Shown here piece by piece: positions 1 to 8,382 of a DNA stretch of 54,936 nt (its first letter is position 1; each line of letters starts with the position of its first letter). A program made the position numbers and the translations under genes. The notes beneath the pieces were generated by a model that ran no database searches, was not told where the DNA came from, and saw nothing but the letters and a program-made list of their open reading frames with translations. This stretch comes from Bacteroidota bacterium (GTDB taxonomy: Bacteria; Bacteroidota; Bacteroidia; Flavobacteriales; Weeksellaceae), in contig JAEWYW010000035.1 in the NCBI GenBank assembly GCA_023458535.1, forward strand, positions 1-54,936, in the 5' to 3' direction.

Positions 1-73
1 TTTACATGATATTAATGCAAGAGATAGAACGGAAATAATTAAAACTGAATTTTTCATAATCGATAATAGTTGA
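1..73 (+). CDS. Possible 3' end of a gene cut by the window edge
   Basis: A reading frame is open from the first bases to a TGA at 71-73 and would encode about 23 C-terminal residues rich in charged and aliphatic amino acids. I do not recognise it. So short a frame could be open by chance, so this is only a possible gene tail. Confidence 0.22.
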   Translation, partial: LHDINARDRTEIIKTEFFIIDNS

Positions 74-222
74 GTGTGCCCTCAAAGCAGCGAAAACCGT
101 TCCATTAAGCATTTTAAACTCAACTGAAATCAACATTCTCGGTATTATCACTGATGTTAAAAGCCGTGGAAATTTCCTTGAAAATTAGTAGAAACACTTA
201 ATAATCACCTTTAGGCTTCTTA

Positions 223-230
223 TAGCTTTG
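223..230 (+). promoter_or_regulatory. Bacteroidota -7 element upstream of the lipoprotein gene
   Basis: TAGCTTTG matches the TAnnTTTG consensus and would put the transcription start near 237, about 20 bases before the ATG at 257. I see no TTG at the expected -33 distance, so the call rests on the -7 box alone. Confidence 0.4.
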
Positions 231-256
231 CGATAGAAACATGAAACAAAAACATT

Positions 257-838
257 ATGAAAACAAAAATTATTTTAGCAATGCTTATAGCAGCTACGTT
301 TGTTGGTTGCAGGAAGGAAGACGAAACTCCTGCGCCAAAAGTTTATCCTGAGGAAAATCCACTGAGTGCATACATACAAAACTCAGGTTTCAGTCAAAAA
401 ACCACTAATTACATTAACTCGGGAACTTATGAATTTGGTTATAAGTTTAAACCAAAGGTAAAAGGAAATATTAACGCTGTCACCTTCAAAATTCCTGATA
501 ATGCCACCAATGTAAGAGTAAGCATCTGGAATGAAAGTACACACGTTCTTGTAAGTACATTCACCATTCCGACGGTGTCTGCCAATGTAGAAGTGAGAAA
601 TAACATTACTCCACTGGCAGTTGATCCTAGCACTGAATATCTGATTACATACAATGGTAACGATTGGTACGAAAGAAAAAAAACCGATGGCAGCAGTACC
701 GTGTACCCGATAGATGCAGGAAATATTTTAATAACAGGATACCGTTGGATGAGCGGTGCTGCGCAAGCTTTTCCCACCTCTACAGCCAATTATTATTATG
801 CTGGAGATCTCAGCATTGTATTCCAGCAAACAGAATAA
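257..838 (+). CDS. DUF4082-like secreted lipoprotein
   Basis: The 193-residue product begins with a lipoprotein signal peptide, with a hydrophobic stretch ending in a VGC lipobox at Cys18, so it should be lipidated and carried to the outer membrane or surface. The mature part is beta-rich. It has a pattern (FGYKFKPKVKGNINAVTFKIP, then a segment on strain or motion of an attached group) that resembles DUF4082, a carbohydrate-binding-like beta-sandwich; this family match is by eye. It stands alone between a -7 promoter element and a strong hairpin terminator at 870-900, so it is probably monocistronic. Substrate or partner cannot be inferred. Confidence 0.7.
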   Translation: MKTKIILAMLIAATFVGCRKEDETPAPKVYPEENPLSAYIQNSGFSQKTTNYINSGTYEFGYKFKPKVKGNINAVTFKIPDNATNVRVSIWNESTHVLVSTFTIPTVSANVEVRNNITPLAVDPSTEYLITYNGNDWYERKKTDGSSTVYPIDAGNILITGYRWMSGAAQAFPTSTANYYYAGDLSIVFQQTE

Positions 839-869
839 ACACCAACCATGAAACCTTCATATTAACATG

Positions 870-900
870 AAACCGCAGCAAATGAATGTTGCGGTTTTTG
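870..900 (+). terminator. Rho-independent terminator
   Basis: An 11-bp stem with one G-T pair (870-880 with 887-897), a 6-base loop and a T-rich tail follows the lipoprotein gene. Confidence 0.8.
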
Positions 901-904
901 TTTC

Positions 905-1390
905 TTAATACGAATTGATCACCTTCTTTTGAGCGATAAAATCTTTTAGATGCTCAAAATTCTGCCATAATAATGCTTCAAAATCCCATGCGTGAAATGA
1001 CCTCATGTTTTTCCCTTTTCGGTAGGCTTGCATATATATTGTATAATATTCAGGGAAAACAATTGTTCCTAAAACCAATACTCCGAGCAGATATGCGCTT
1101 TTCTTTCCATTTCCAAAAAGCAAATACTGCATTGCAATTTCATCCTGAATTTTAGTGCTGTAGTTGGTGACCAAGTGATAAACATCGTGGTTCTCCATTT
1201 GAGGAATCATTCGGAAGCCATGTTTGTGATAGAATTCTCCAAGAGTTCTGCCCAAAGAATCTTCCTGAAAGTTGAGGAGTTGTTCTTCTGTAAATTGCCA
1301 TTTTCTTTTTCCTCTTTTAAAGAATTTTCTGTAGTTTTTCTGGGTAGTTTCGTACATGAAAACCAGAAATTTAGTGCGTAGTTTTTTCAT
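905..1390 (-). CDS. COQ4-family protein
   Basis: This 161-residue protein carries the metal-binding signature of the COQ4 family, HDxxHx11E: His68, Asp69, His72 and Glu84. The preceding GRTLGEFYHKHGF stretch also fits the family. In eukaryotes COQ4 acts in ubiquinone synthesis, recently tied to C1 decarboxylation and hydroxylation of the ring. Flavobacteria respire with menaquinone, so the substrate here must be something else. There is no signal peptide, and the region around residues 100-118 is hydrophobic enough for membrane association. It is monocistronic as far as can be seen, with its 3' end close to the terminator at 870-900, which may serve both strands. Confidence 0.72.
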   Translation of the reverse strand: MKKLRTKFLVFMYETTQKNYRKFFKRGKRKWQFTEEQLLNFQEDSLGRTLGEFYHKHGFRMIPQMENHDVYHLVTNYSTKIQDEIAMQYLLFGNGKKSAYLLGVLVLGTIVFPEYYTIYMQAYRKGKNMRSFHAWDFEALLWQNFEHLKDFIAQKKVINSY

Positions 1391-1510
1391 AATTTTTATT
1401 AATCGGGTTATTTGATGAATGTTAAAATGAAATCACTCAATATTTGACAAAAGAAAATTTAAACTTTTTACAAGATTTGATTTATTTTTCCAATACTTAG
1501 TTTTCTAATC

Positions 1511-2353
1511 TCAAGCTATTTTTTTCAGTTTAAAAACCGTTATCTCTGGTCTTACCATAAATCTAACTTGATAAGAATGGCCAAGTGCCCTATTGATATA
1601 GAGTGTTCTGCCATCTTGCAAATTAATTTCTCCTGAACTGTATTTTTTGTTTTTGACGGGGAGAATGGGCGTAACCACTCCCGGAATTCTGCATTGTCCA
1701 CCGTGAGTATGCCCACTTAAAATCCAGCCTTTATAACCGTTCCAAACATCTATATCACATACATCGGGATTATGACAAAGTACTACATTCGCCTTACTGC
1801 TATCATACTCTTTCATCACGTTTAAGGGATTAAAGTTGGGTGACCATAAATCTTCAAATCCTATAAAGTTGAGTCCCGAACAGTATTTCTGTTCATTGTT
1901 CAGTATAGTAATGCCTGAATCTTTTAAAATTGAACAGATTTTGCCTGCTGAAATTAAATTTCTCCAATTTTCACCATAATCATGGTTTCCTAAAACGCCA
2001 AATGTTCCCAATTTTCCCAGAACAGCAACCTCCATAACTGCCTTCAGGTATTCAAGTTCTACATCGCTTCCTTTATTGACAAAATCTCCAGTGTAGACTA
2101 CAAAATCAGGCTCAAAGCTCTTGGCCTTTATAAGTGAATCAATCAGAAACCTCCAGTCAAACCGATTTCCGATGTGGAAATCGGAAATTTGCATTAAAGT
2201 TTTACCATGCAACTGCGCTGGAAGATTTTTAATAGGCATATCTTTTTGTACAAATTCTAGCCAAAAAGGTTCAATTTGCCATGCATATAAGGTTGGAAAC
2301 GCTGCTATTAATGAAAATTTTGAAAGTTTTTTAAAAAATTTCCTACGGTTCAT
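1511..2353 (-). CDS. Calcineurin-like metallophosphoesterase, probable Tat substrate (YaeI-like)
   Basis: The dimetal phosphoesterase motifs appear in order: DFH (with ISDFHIGN), TGD, GNHD, CHNPD and the terminal GHTHGG. This is the arrangement of the YaeI/YkuE group. I start it at the ATG at 2353, which opens with NRRKFFKK, a twin-arginine-like motif before a hydrophobic segment. The frame is open up to 2470, but that extension would overlap the upstream 98-residue gene. The mature enzyme would act outside the cytoplasm, and YaeI relatives are reported phosphodiesterases. It follows the 98-residue membrane protein by 17 bases and so belongs to the transcript that starts at the operator near 2682-2703. 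Confidence 0.85.
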   Translation of the reverse strand: MNRRKFFKKLSKFSLIAAFPTLYAWQIEPFWLEFVQKDMPIKNLPAQLHGKTLMQISDFHIGNRFDWRFLIDSLIKAKSFEPDFVVYTGDFVNKGSDVELEYLKAVMEVAVLGKLGTFGVLGNHDYGENWRNLISAGKICSILKDSGITILNNEQKYCSGLNFIGFEDLWSPNFNPLNVMKEYDSSKANVVLCHNPDVCDIDVWNGYKGWILSGHTHGGQCRIPGVVTPILPVKNKKYSSGEINLQDGRTLYINRALGHSYQVRFMVRPEITVFKLKKIA

Positions 2354-2370
2354 ATTCAATTTCAAAAAAA

Positions 2371-2667
2371 TTAACTTCCTGCGAATGGACTTCCAAAAAT
2401 TCCAACTGCAAGTTCCGCCCAGATAATCGCTATGAGAAAAAAGGAAATAATGAGTAGAATAATCTTCCACAGTTTTGTATGGATAAAAGTTAAAATGATA
2501 TTGACCATGCTTGCAGCTATCAATAATATTATTCCTGCTATCAGAAAATCGCTCAACGACCAGTTGACATCATTGGAAAACTGCATTCCAAGCGCAGGAA
2601 TGATTAATAGTGAAAGTGCAATTAAATAGATAAAAGCACTTCTTTTAAGGTTGATTTTTGTTTTCAT
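2371..2667 (-). CDS. Small membrane protein, function unknown
   Basis: The 98 residues form about three hydrophobic segments (near 10-28, 40-60 and 67-90). I recognise no family. The gene sits between a winged-helix regulator and a phosphoesterase. Its start is only 14 bases from a 22-bp palindromic element that is repeated in front of the 221-residue membrane protein at 3684. That makes it a likely target of the neighbouring regulator. Confidence 0.7.
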   Translation of the reverse strand: MKTKINLKRSAFIYLIALSLLIIPALGMQFSNDVNWSLSDFLIAGIILLIAASMVNIILTFIHTKLWKIILLIISFFLIAIIWAELAVGIFGSPFAGS

Positions 2668-2681
2668 ATTAATAATAATTT

Positions 2682-2703
2682 AAAGTACTTTGAATTACAA
2701 AGT
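2682..2703. promoter_or_regulatory. Operator-like palindrome, copy 1
   Basis: The element reads AAAGTACTTTG-AATTA-CAAAGT. It contains a perfect 6-5-6 palindrome, ACTTTG and CAAAGT (2687-2703), which overlaps a second palindrome, AAAGTACTTT. Copy 2 at 3687-3708 matches at 21 of 22 positions. Both lie directly upstream of start codons of genes flanking a winged-helix regulator, which is the natural candidate to bind them. Confidence 0.7.
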
Positions 2704-2725
2704 AAAAATTTAAAAAAAATTTAGT

Positions 2726-3016
2726 TTATAGTCCTAATAATTTTTCTAATGCATTAATGTGCTCCTGAAATGCTTCTCTTCCGCGCTCTGTGACGCAATA
2801 AGAAGTTTTAGGTTTTTTGCCTACAAATTCTTTTTTAATTTCAATAAATTCAGATTTCTCCAAAGCAGCGGTATGACTTGCTAAATTACCATCTGTTACT
2901 TCTAAAAGTTTTTTCATTTCATTAAAATCAACCCAATCATTCACCACCAACACGGACATGATTCCGAGTCGAACACGACTTTCAAATTCTTTATTAAGTT
3001 GATTGATTTTAATCAC
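2726..3016 (-). CDS. Winged-helix transcriptional regulator
   Basis: The 96-residue protein is almost entirely one winged helix-turn-helix domain. Residues about 12-30 form helix 1, 'DFNEMKKLLEVTDGNLASHTAALEK' the recognition unit, and 'FVGKKPKTSYCVTERG' the wing. This pattern matches the small MarR/PadR-like HTH_34 group. It is encoded in the same direction and 50 bases downstream of the 221-residue membrane protein. Such pairs usually form autoregulated units, and the two copies of the ACTTTG-N5-CAAAGT palindrome in front of both membrane-protein genes fit this. The ligand is unknown. Confidence 0.85.
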   Translation of the reverse strand: MIKINQLNKEFESRVRLGIMSVLVVNDWVDFNEMKKLLEVTDGNLASHTAALEKSEFIEIKKEFVGKKPKTSYCVTERGREAFQEHINALEKLLGL

Positions 3017-3066
3017 AGTTTTACTTTTAATGGACAGGTTGTAAAAATTAGATAATAATTATTAGA

Positions 3067-3684
3067 TTATTTATATTTAAGATGCATGATAATTCCGTAA
3101 ATAATATGTAAAACGCCAAAGCCGATTGCCCATGTAACCAATCCCCAACCCAGCAGGAAGAACGAAATTAATCCCAAAACAATCTGACAAAAACCTAAAT
3201 ACCTGATCTCTTTAAAGGTGTGCTGACTGGCGCTAACCAATGCTAATCCGTAAAAAACCAATGTGGAGGGCGCTAATAAAACTATTAAATGATGATAAAG
3301 CAGCGCCAAGCAAAATAAACCTCCCGTAACAAGCGGTATTGCAAAATTAATGAGCATTCTCTTGGTCGTCACATCCCAAATAGGGCGGTTATTCTTTTTT
3401 GATTTATTCGCTGTAAATATATAACCGCTAAAAATGGCTACCACCAAAACTACAAAAGCTACAATAACAAGCTCTTCCACTAAACTCACAGAATATAAAT
3501 TTCTTTCACCATCAAAATAATCTATTCCACTTTTTTTCAGTAAAAAATAGACATAAGTTGCGCCCACTAATGCGATGCATCCCGCCACAACACCAGACAA
3601 ACCACTTAAAGATATAAACCTTGAAGAGCGCTCCATCATAGAACGGATATGGGTGAGATCTTCGTGATAATTTTTTGAGTCCAT
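3067..3684 (-). CDS. Polytopic membrane protein co-transcribed with the regulator
   Basis: I start it at the ATG at 3684 (MDSKNYHEDL), because the longer frame to 3732 would run through the operator-like palindrome. The 205-residue product has about five to six membrane helices after a charged, cytoplasmic N terminus of roughly 25 residues. No catalytic motif is visible. It is the first gene of a unit with the winged-helix regulator and lies 2 bases from a 22-bp palindrome. In Bacteroidota, similar membrane protein/HTH pairs are common, but their role is not established. Confidence 0.72.
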   Translation of the reverse strand: MDSKNYHEDLTHIRSMMERSSRFISLSGLSGVVAGCIALVGATYVYFLLKKSGIDYFDGERNLYSVSLVEELVIVAFVVLVVAIFSGYIFTANKSKKNNRPIWDVTTKRMLINFAIPLVTGGLFCLALLYHHLIVLLAPSTLVFYGLALVSASQHTFKEIRYLGFCQIVLGLISFFLLGWGLVTWAIGFGVLHIIYGIIMHLKYK

Positions 3685-3686
3685 AT

Positions 3687-3708
3687 AAAGTACTTTGAAA
3701 TACAAAGT
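3687..3708. promoter_or_regulatory. Operator-like palindrome, copy 2
   Basis: AAAGTACTTTG-AAATA-CAAAGT differs from copy 1 (2682-2703) by one base, in the spacer. It ends 2 bases before the ATG at 3684, so a bound repressor would block transcription start or the very start of the message. Confidence 0.7.
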
Positions 3709-3800
3709 TAAAATTATTTTTGAAATGCCCAAATATTTTTAAATAATTTTAGTGTGCGCAAATTTTATGTAAATTGAGCTAGAATAGAATAAGGTATAAT

Positions 3801-5396
3801 ATGGATAAGAAGAATCTTAGAAGCATTATTTTCAGACATCTTGATGGTATTGCAATAGCACCAGTATTAGTAGTATTGCAGAAAAAAAATATAATTTCCC
3901 AGATTGCAGAACAAGGAAGCATGCAACTCAATGAAATTGTGGAAAAAATTCCCTGCAATGAAGGTTATTTGAATGTGGCCTTAAGAATATTAGCATCGCA
4001 AGGATTTCTCACCTACAATGTTGATAATAATACTGATGTTGTAACATTATCCTCCACTCCAAAAACAAAGCAACTGCTGGAATTTATTCATTTGTATGAA
4101 AAAATTTTACCTTTTCTTAGAGATGCAGCCACTTCAGAATTTCAGAATTTTGAATTGTCCACCTTCACCGATTATACTTATCTTTTAGAAGAATGTGCCC
4201 ATCATTTTGGTTACTCAAAAGAAGAAATTGAAGCGAATGATGTTTTAAGACAAATACTGGCTCATATTGAAGGATGTATTGTTGGCCCTATAGTTGTTCA
4301 ATTGGGAATGCGCGGAATGTTTCATAAATATTTTATGGAAACCTCTTTCCAAGCGGGAGAATTTCACAAGAATCCCGCTAATTTTGAGAAAATATTAGAT
4401 TTTCTGACTTCACTAGGATGGTTTACAAAGCAACATGCCAATTATAAATTTACAGAAGTCGGCGAATATTTTGCCAAGCGAGCCACTTCTTACGGGGTAA
4501 CTGTGTCATACCTTCCAATGTTCAATAAGTTGGATGATCTTCTCTTCGGAAATGCTTCAAAAATTAGAGAAATCAGTGACAAAGAAGATGAAATTCATGT
4601 AGATAGAAAAATGAATGTTTGGGGCAGCGGTGGCGCTCACAATAATTATTTCAAGGTAGTAACCGATTTTATCATCAATATTTTCAATCAACCCATTGCT
4701 CATCAACCGAAAGGTGTCTTAGATATGGGCTGTGGAAACGGCGCATTCATCCAACATATTTTCGAAACGGTGGAAAGACATACTTTGAGAGGCAAAATGC
4801 TTGAAGAACATCCCTTATTTTTAGTTGGTGCAGATTATAATCAGGCAGCTTTAAGCGTTACCAGAGCAAATTTAATCAACAATGATATCTGGGCAAAAGT
4901 GATTTGGGGAGATATTGGTAATCCAGATCTACTGGCTAAAGATTTGAAAGAAAATTACGATATCAACTTAGGAGATCTTTTAAATATCAGAACTTTTTTA
5001 GATCATAATAGGGTTTGGAATCCACCGCAAAAACAGGTAAAACGAAATTCAACATCTACAGGAGCTTTTGCTTACCGAGGTAAAAGGTTGAGCAATAATG
5101 ATGTTGAGCAAAGCCTAAAAGAACATCTTGAAAAATGGCTCCCATACATTCAAAAACACGGTTTGTTGGTTATTGAATTACATACCATATCACCAACAAT
5201 AGCTGCTCAACATTTAGGAGAGACAGCTGCTACAGCTTACGACGCCACTCATGGATTTTCCGACCAATACATCCTCGAAATCGAAGTTTTCCATAAAATA
5301 TGTGAAGAATTAGGTTTAAAGATCGATCAGGATTTATTCAGAAAATTTCCAAACTCGGATCTTGCGACAGTGTCCATCAATCTTTTGAAGAATTAA
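3801..5396 (+). CDS. AprA-like class I SAM-dependent methyltransferase
   Basis: The 531-residue protein has two N-terminal winged-helix-like repeats, near residues 10-90 and 150-245. These are followed by a Rossmann methyltransferase core with the SAM motif LDMGCGNGAF at about residue 308. The order resembles AprA-type methyltransferases, which occur as loading-module domains of polyketide synthases and also as free-standing enzymes. No polyketide synthase gene is nearby, so the acceptor is unknown. It is monocistronic, reads toward the crotonase gene, and ends at a bidirectional terminator at 5398-5430. The start ATG at 3801 gives the full first winged helix. Confidence 0.75.
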   Translation: MDKKNLRSIIFRHLDGIAIAPVLVVLQKKNIISQIAEQGSMQLNEIVEKIPCNEGYLNVALRILASQGFLTYNVDNNTDVVTLSSTPKTKQLLEFIHLYEKILPFLRDAATSEFQNFELSTFTDYTYLLEECAHHFGYSKEEIEANDVLRQILAHIEGCIVGPIVVQLGMRGMFHKYFMETSFQAGEFHKNPANFEKILDFLTSLGWFTKQHANYKFTEVGEYFAKRATSYGVTVSYLPMFNKLDDLLFGNASKIREISDKEDEIHVDRKMNVWGSGGAHNNYFKVVTDFIINIFNQPIAHQPKGVLDMGCGNGAFIQHIFETVERHTLRGKMLEEHPLFLVGADYNQAALSVTRANLINNDIWAKVIWGDIGNPDLLAKDLKENYDINLGDLLNIRTFLDHNRVWNPPQKQVKRNSTSTGAFAYRGKRLSNNDVEQSLKEHLEKWLPYIQKHGLLVIELHTISPTIAAQHLGETAATAYDATHGFSDQYILEIEVFHKICEELGLKIDQDLFRKFPNSDLATVSINLLKN

Positions 5397-5397
5397 A

Positions 5398-5430
5398 CAA
5401 ATAGCCTGAAGTTAAACTTTAGGCTATTTG
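5398..5430. terminator. Bidirectional terminator between convergent genes
   Basis: CAAATAGCCT at 5398-5407 pairs with AGGCTATTTG at 5421-5430, with a partly paired inner loop. The stem has T-rich flanks on both strands. Confidence 0.75.
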
Positions 5431-5452
5431 ATTTTAAATGTTGATAAAATTA

Positions 5453-6217
5453 TTACTTCGCTCGCAGTCTTTCTTTAATTTTACCTATATTTTCTTTAGC
5501 TGAATCTTCTAAAATTAAGCTGGCACTCATGTGAATTCTTGCTGGCATTAAATCGTTAAAGTGGTCGGTTCCTTCCCAAGAAACTTTCTTTATTAGAGCC
5601 AAGGCATCATCGCTTCTTCCTGATAAAATTTTTAGAAACTCTTCCAATTTCTCATCCATGTCCTGAATAGAATCTGAAACAGAATGATAAATATTGTGCT
5701 GCTCAGCCCATGTGGCACTTCGGAAATCTGCATCAATAGCCATCGCCGCGAACTGTGATTTTCCGATTTTTCTTTCTACATACGGACCAATTACAAAGGG
5801 ACCAATTCCCAAATTGAGCTCTGTTAAAGCCAAAGCAGAATCTTTTGTAGCAAAGCAATAATCTGCTCCACAAGCAATTCCTACTCCACCGCCAGTTGTT
5901 TTACCTTGCACACGAACCACTACAATTTTTCCACAATTGCGCATGGCATTTAAAACTTTTGCAAAACCTCCAAAGAATTTTTTTGAAGTTTCCAATTCTT
6001 CAATTTCCAACAATTCATCAAAACTTGCCCCTGCACAAAATGCTTTTTCACCCTCACTTTTAACTAAGATTGCTTTAACCTCTTTTTTAGCACCTTCCTC
6101 TAAAATGGTTTCAGCGAGTTTCTCCAAAATAGCACCTGGAAGCGAGTTGCTTTTTGCAGTTCCAAATGTAATTTCTGCAATATTATTTTTTAGTTCGGCT
6201 GTAACAAAATCTGTCAT
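5453..6217 (-). CDS. Crotonase-family (enoyl-CoA hydratase/isomerase) protein
   Basis: The 254-residue length and the GGGVGIACGADY oxyanion region are typical of the crotonase superfamily, and the CoA-binding CAGASFDEL loop is present. Aligned by eye with rat mitochondrial enoyl-CoA hydratase, the first catalytic Glu (Glu144) is replaced by Gly113, whereas the second (Glu164) is kept as Glu133. A simple hydratase mechanism is therefore doubtful; isomerase or another crotonase chemistry is possible. The gene is 6.4 kb from the paa operon and separated by unrelated genes, so I do not name it paaF, although no other PaaF candidate is in the window. Confidence 0.85.
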   Translation of the reverse strand: MTDFVTAELKNNIAEITFGTAKSNSLPGAILEKLAETILEEGAKKEVKAILVKSEGEKAFCAGASFDELLEIEELETSKKFFGGFAKVLNAMRNCGKIVVVRVQGKTTGGGVGIACGADYCFATKDSALALTELNLGIGPFVIGPYVERKIGKSQFAAMAIDADFRSATWAEQHNIYHSVSDSIQDMDEKLEEFLKILSGRSDDALALIKKVSWEGTDHFNDLMPARIHMSASLILEDSAKENIGKIKERLRAK

Positions 6218-6351
6218 TTTTAATATTTCTTATTTTCACAAAAATAGCAAAAATAAACCAAGAAAGATATGCCCACAGATGGTACTAAGTACCAACAATG
6301 ATTTTAAATATTCTCAAAATTTCTATATTTTTATAATCTAAAACTAATCAC

Positions 6352-8130
6352 TTGCGAACTCTCTCAAAAATCTTAACTACGTTAACGGTATTTTTCTTCA
6401 CGATTATTAACTCGCAAAATTTTACCGAAAAACATTTACTAAATATCTGGTCAATTACGGATAAAACGCAGACCATCGAAGCTTTAAAAACATATGATGA
6501 TCTCAAGAATAACTACAATCCACAGAAATTTAAAGAGCTCATTAACAATCTTAATAGGAATTCTAAATTAAAAAATGACCTTCGATTACAGGTAAGATAT
6601 GTACTTTACCAAGCGAATGCTGAAGTCTTATTAACTGAGAAGCTAGGATCTCAATTAAAAAACGAATTAAAAAATTGCATTAAATCAGCCTTAATTCTCA
6701 ACGACGAGCAGCTGCTCTCAGAAATTTATTCTTTGTATTATGAACAAGGATTTGGCGATTCCAATGAAAAGCTCTATTACATCAGTAAGACGGTGGAAAC
6801 ACAAGAAAGCATTGGAGCTGAGTATTTCCCCAACTTGTTTTTTCGGTATTACAATTTAAGTTTAGGATACTACCGTTCACAGGATTATTCAGGAAGCATA
6901 CAGAAAGGAATAAAAGGATTAAATCTACTTCCATCACCCAACAATCATTTAGACTATTATTGTTTTCTTCTGGATATTTTGGGAACAAGCTATTATGAAG
7001 TGGGCAAATATGAGAAAAGTCTTGATTATTATCTTAAACTTCAAAAAACACTTTCAGAATACCGAAAAAATCCCAGAAATTATAAAGGACGGTTTGCAGC
7101 TTACGACCGTGAATTCGATGAAATCTGGAATGGTATTGCCGATGGTGGTATCGCGAGGGTTGATATTCAAAATAAAGATTATGCAAAAGCGAATCATTTG
7201 CTATTGCAGAACTTGAAAACCTCACAGAAATATAATCTCGATGATGATATCGCTAAAGTTTACAATCTTTTAGGTGATCTTCATTTTAGCCAGAAAAAAT
7301 TTTCAAAAGCTATTGAATCTTACCAGCAATCATTAAATCACAGCAAAAAAATACATGATTCAAAAAACATTATAAAATCCCTTCTAGCATTATCAAACAC
7401 TTACAGAGATCTTCAGCAGTTTGAAGAAGCTTATTTATACAGTACCCAATATTACAAGCAGAAATCTGACCTTGAACAACAAATTAGCAATAGAAAATAC
7501 AGCATAATTTCGGAAAAACTCAATCAGGAGGATCTTAAAAATTCCGTTGAAAAAGCACAAGCTACGATAAAAAAACAGCAAGCTTCCCGCAATACTAATT
7601 TCCTAATTTTTACCGTCATCATTTTAGGTGTGGGTATTTTTGGTGCCATTTCTTATTTCCAACAGAGGCTAAAGTTTAGCATATCTGAAAATAAAAGATT
7701 GAATGCGGAAATAGACTTAGAAGAAAGTAAAAGAGAGGCACAGATTGCTGAAGTACAGTTGCAAAAACTGCGTCAGAAATTAGCAGAAAACACAAAGATA
7801 ATTGAAGCCTTAGAAACCGACAGTCAACAACAAAATTCTATAGGACTTCAACAATTAAAACAAACAACAATTCTTACCAACGAGGATTGGAACGAATTCA
7901 AAAAACAATTTGAGAAAGCTTATCCTCATTTTTTAGGCAACCTTAGACAACAATATTCTGAACTTTCTCAAGCAGAATTAAGATATCTATGTTTGGCAAA
8001 ATTGGGATTATCCACCTCCGAAATTGCCTCGGCCTTAGGGGTATCTCCTGCATCTTTAAGAGTGACCAAACACCGAATTAGGAAAAAAATTGGTATTAAC
8101 AGTGATGCTTTTTTAGCTTCTCTACTTTAA
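6352..8130 (+). CDS. Membrane-spanning TPR regulator with C-terminal LuxR-type HTH
   Basis: The 592-residue protein has a signal peptide (1-22), a helical TPR region (about 150-370), one membrane helix near 413-435, a coiled coil (about 440-490) and a C-terminal LuxR/GerE-like helix-turn-helix (about 540-592, 'LSTSEIASALGVSPASLRVTKHRIRKK'). The TPRs should be periplasmic and the HTH cytoplasmic, so a signal could pass to DNA directly. The start is TTG at 6352: the only nearby ATG in frame (6298) is followed by a stop. Many Flavobacteriia carry this architecture; targets are unknown. It stands alone between terminators. Confidence 0.82.
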   Translation: MRTLSKILTTLTVFFFTIINSQNFTEKHLLNIWSITDKTQTIEALKTYDDLKNNYNPQKFKELINNLNRNSKLKNDLRLQVRYVLYQANAEVLLTEKLGSQLKNELKNCIKSALILNDEQLLSEIYSLYYEQGFGDSNEKLYYISKTVETQESIGAEYFPNLFFRYYNLSLGYYRSQDYSGSIQKGIKGLNLLPSPNNHLDYYCFLLDILGTSYYEVGKYEKSLDYYLKLQKTLSEYRKNPRNYKGRFAAYDREFDEIWNGIADGGIARVDIQNKDYAKANHLLLQNLKTSQKYNLDDDIAKVYNLLGDLHFSQKKFSKAIESYQQSLNHSKKIHDSKNIIKSLLALSNTYRDLQQFEEAYLYSTQYYKQKSDLEQQISNRKYSIISEKLNQEDLKNSVEKAQATIKKQQASRNTNFLIFTVIILGVGIFGAISYFQQRLKFSISENKRLNAEIDLEESKREAQIAEVQLQKLRQKLAENTKIIEALETDSQQQNSIGLQQLKQTTILTNEDWNEFKKQFEKAYPHFLGNLRQQYSELSQAELRYLCLAKLGLSTSEIASALGVSPASLRVTKHRIRKKIGINSDAFLASLL

Positions 8131-8334
8131 TACGAAATTAAAAATCATAAAACGACGCTAAAAAACTAAATCATAATTAATTGTCTAATAATACCTTACA
8201 AATGTAACGCATTTGTAACGCCATTTTTTTTGAATAAGATAGAGGATTTCGCAAATTTGAATTAATGAAAGATAGTTTATTACTTAAAAAAAACTAATAA
8301 CCTTAATTTTTTATTGCTCTCAACACAAAGCTAA

Positions 8335-8364
8335 AAAAGTGGTTCAAGAAATTGAATCACTTTT
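8335..8364. terminator. Bidirectional terminator
   Basis: AAAAGTGGTTCAA (8335-8347) pairs with TTGAATCACTTTT (8352-8364), with one G-T pair and a 4-base loop. It lies between the convergent TPR regulator and Tam-like genes. Confidence 0.75.
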
Positions 8365-8382
8365 AATTTTTATGAAATCGTA

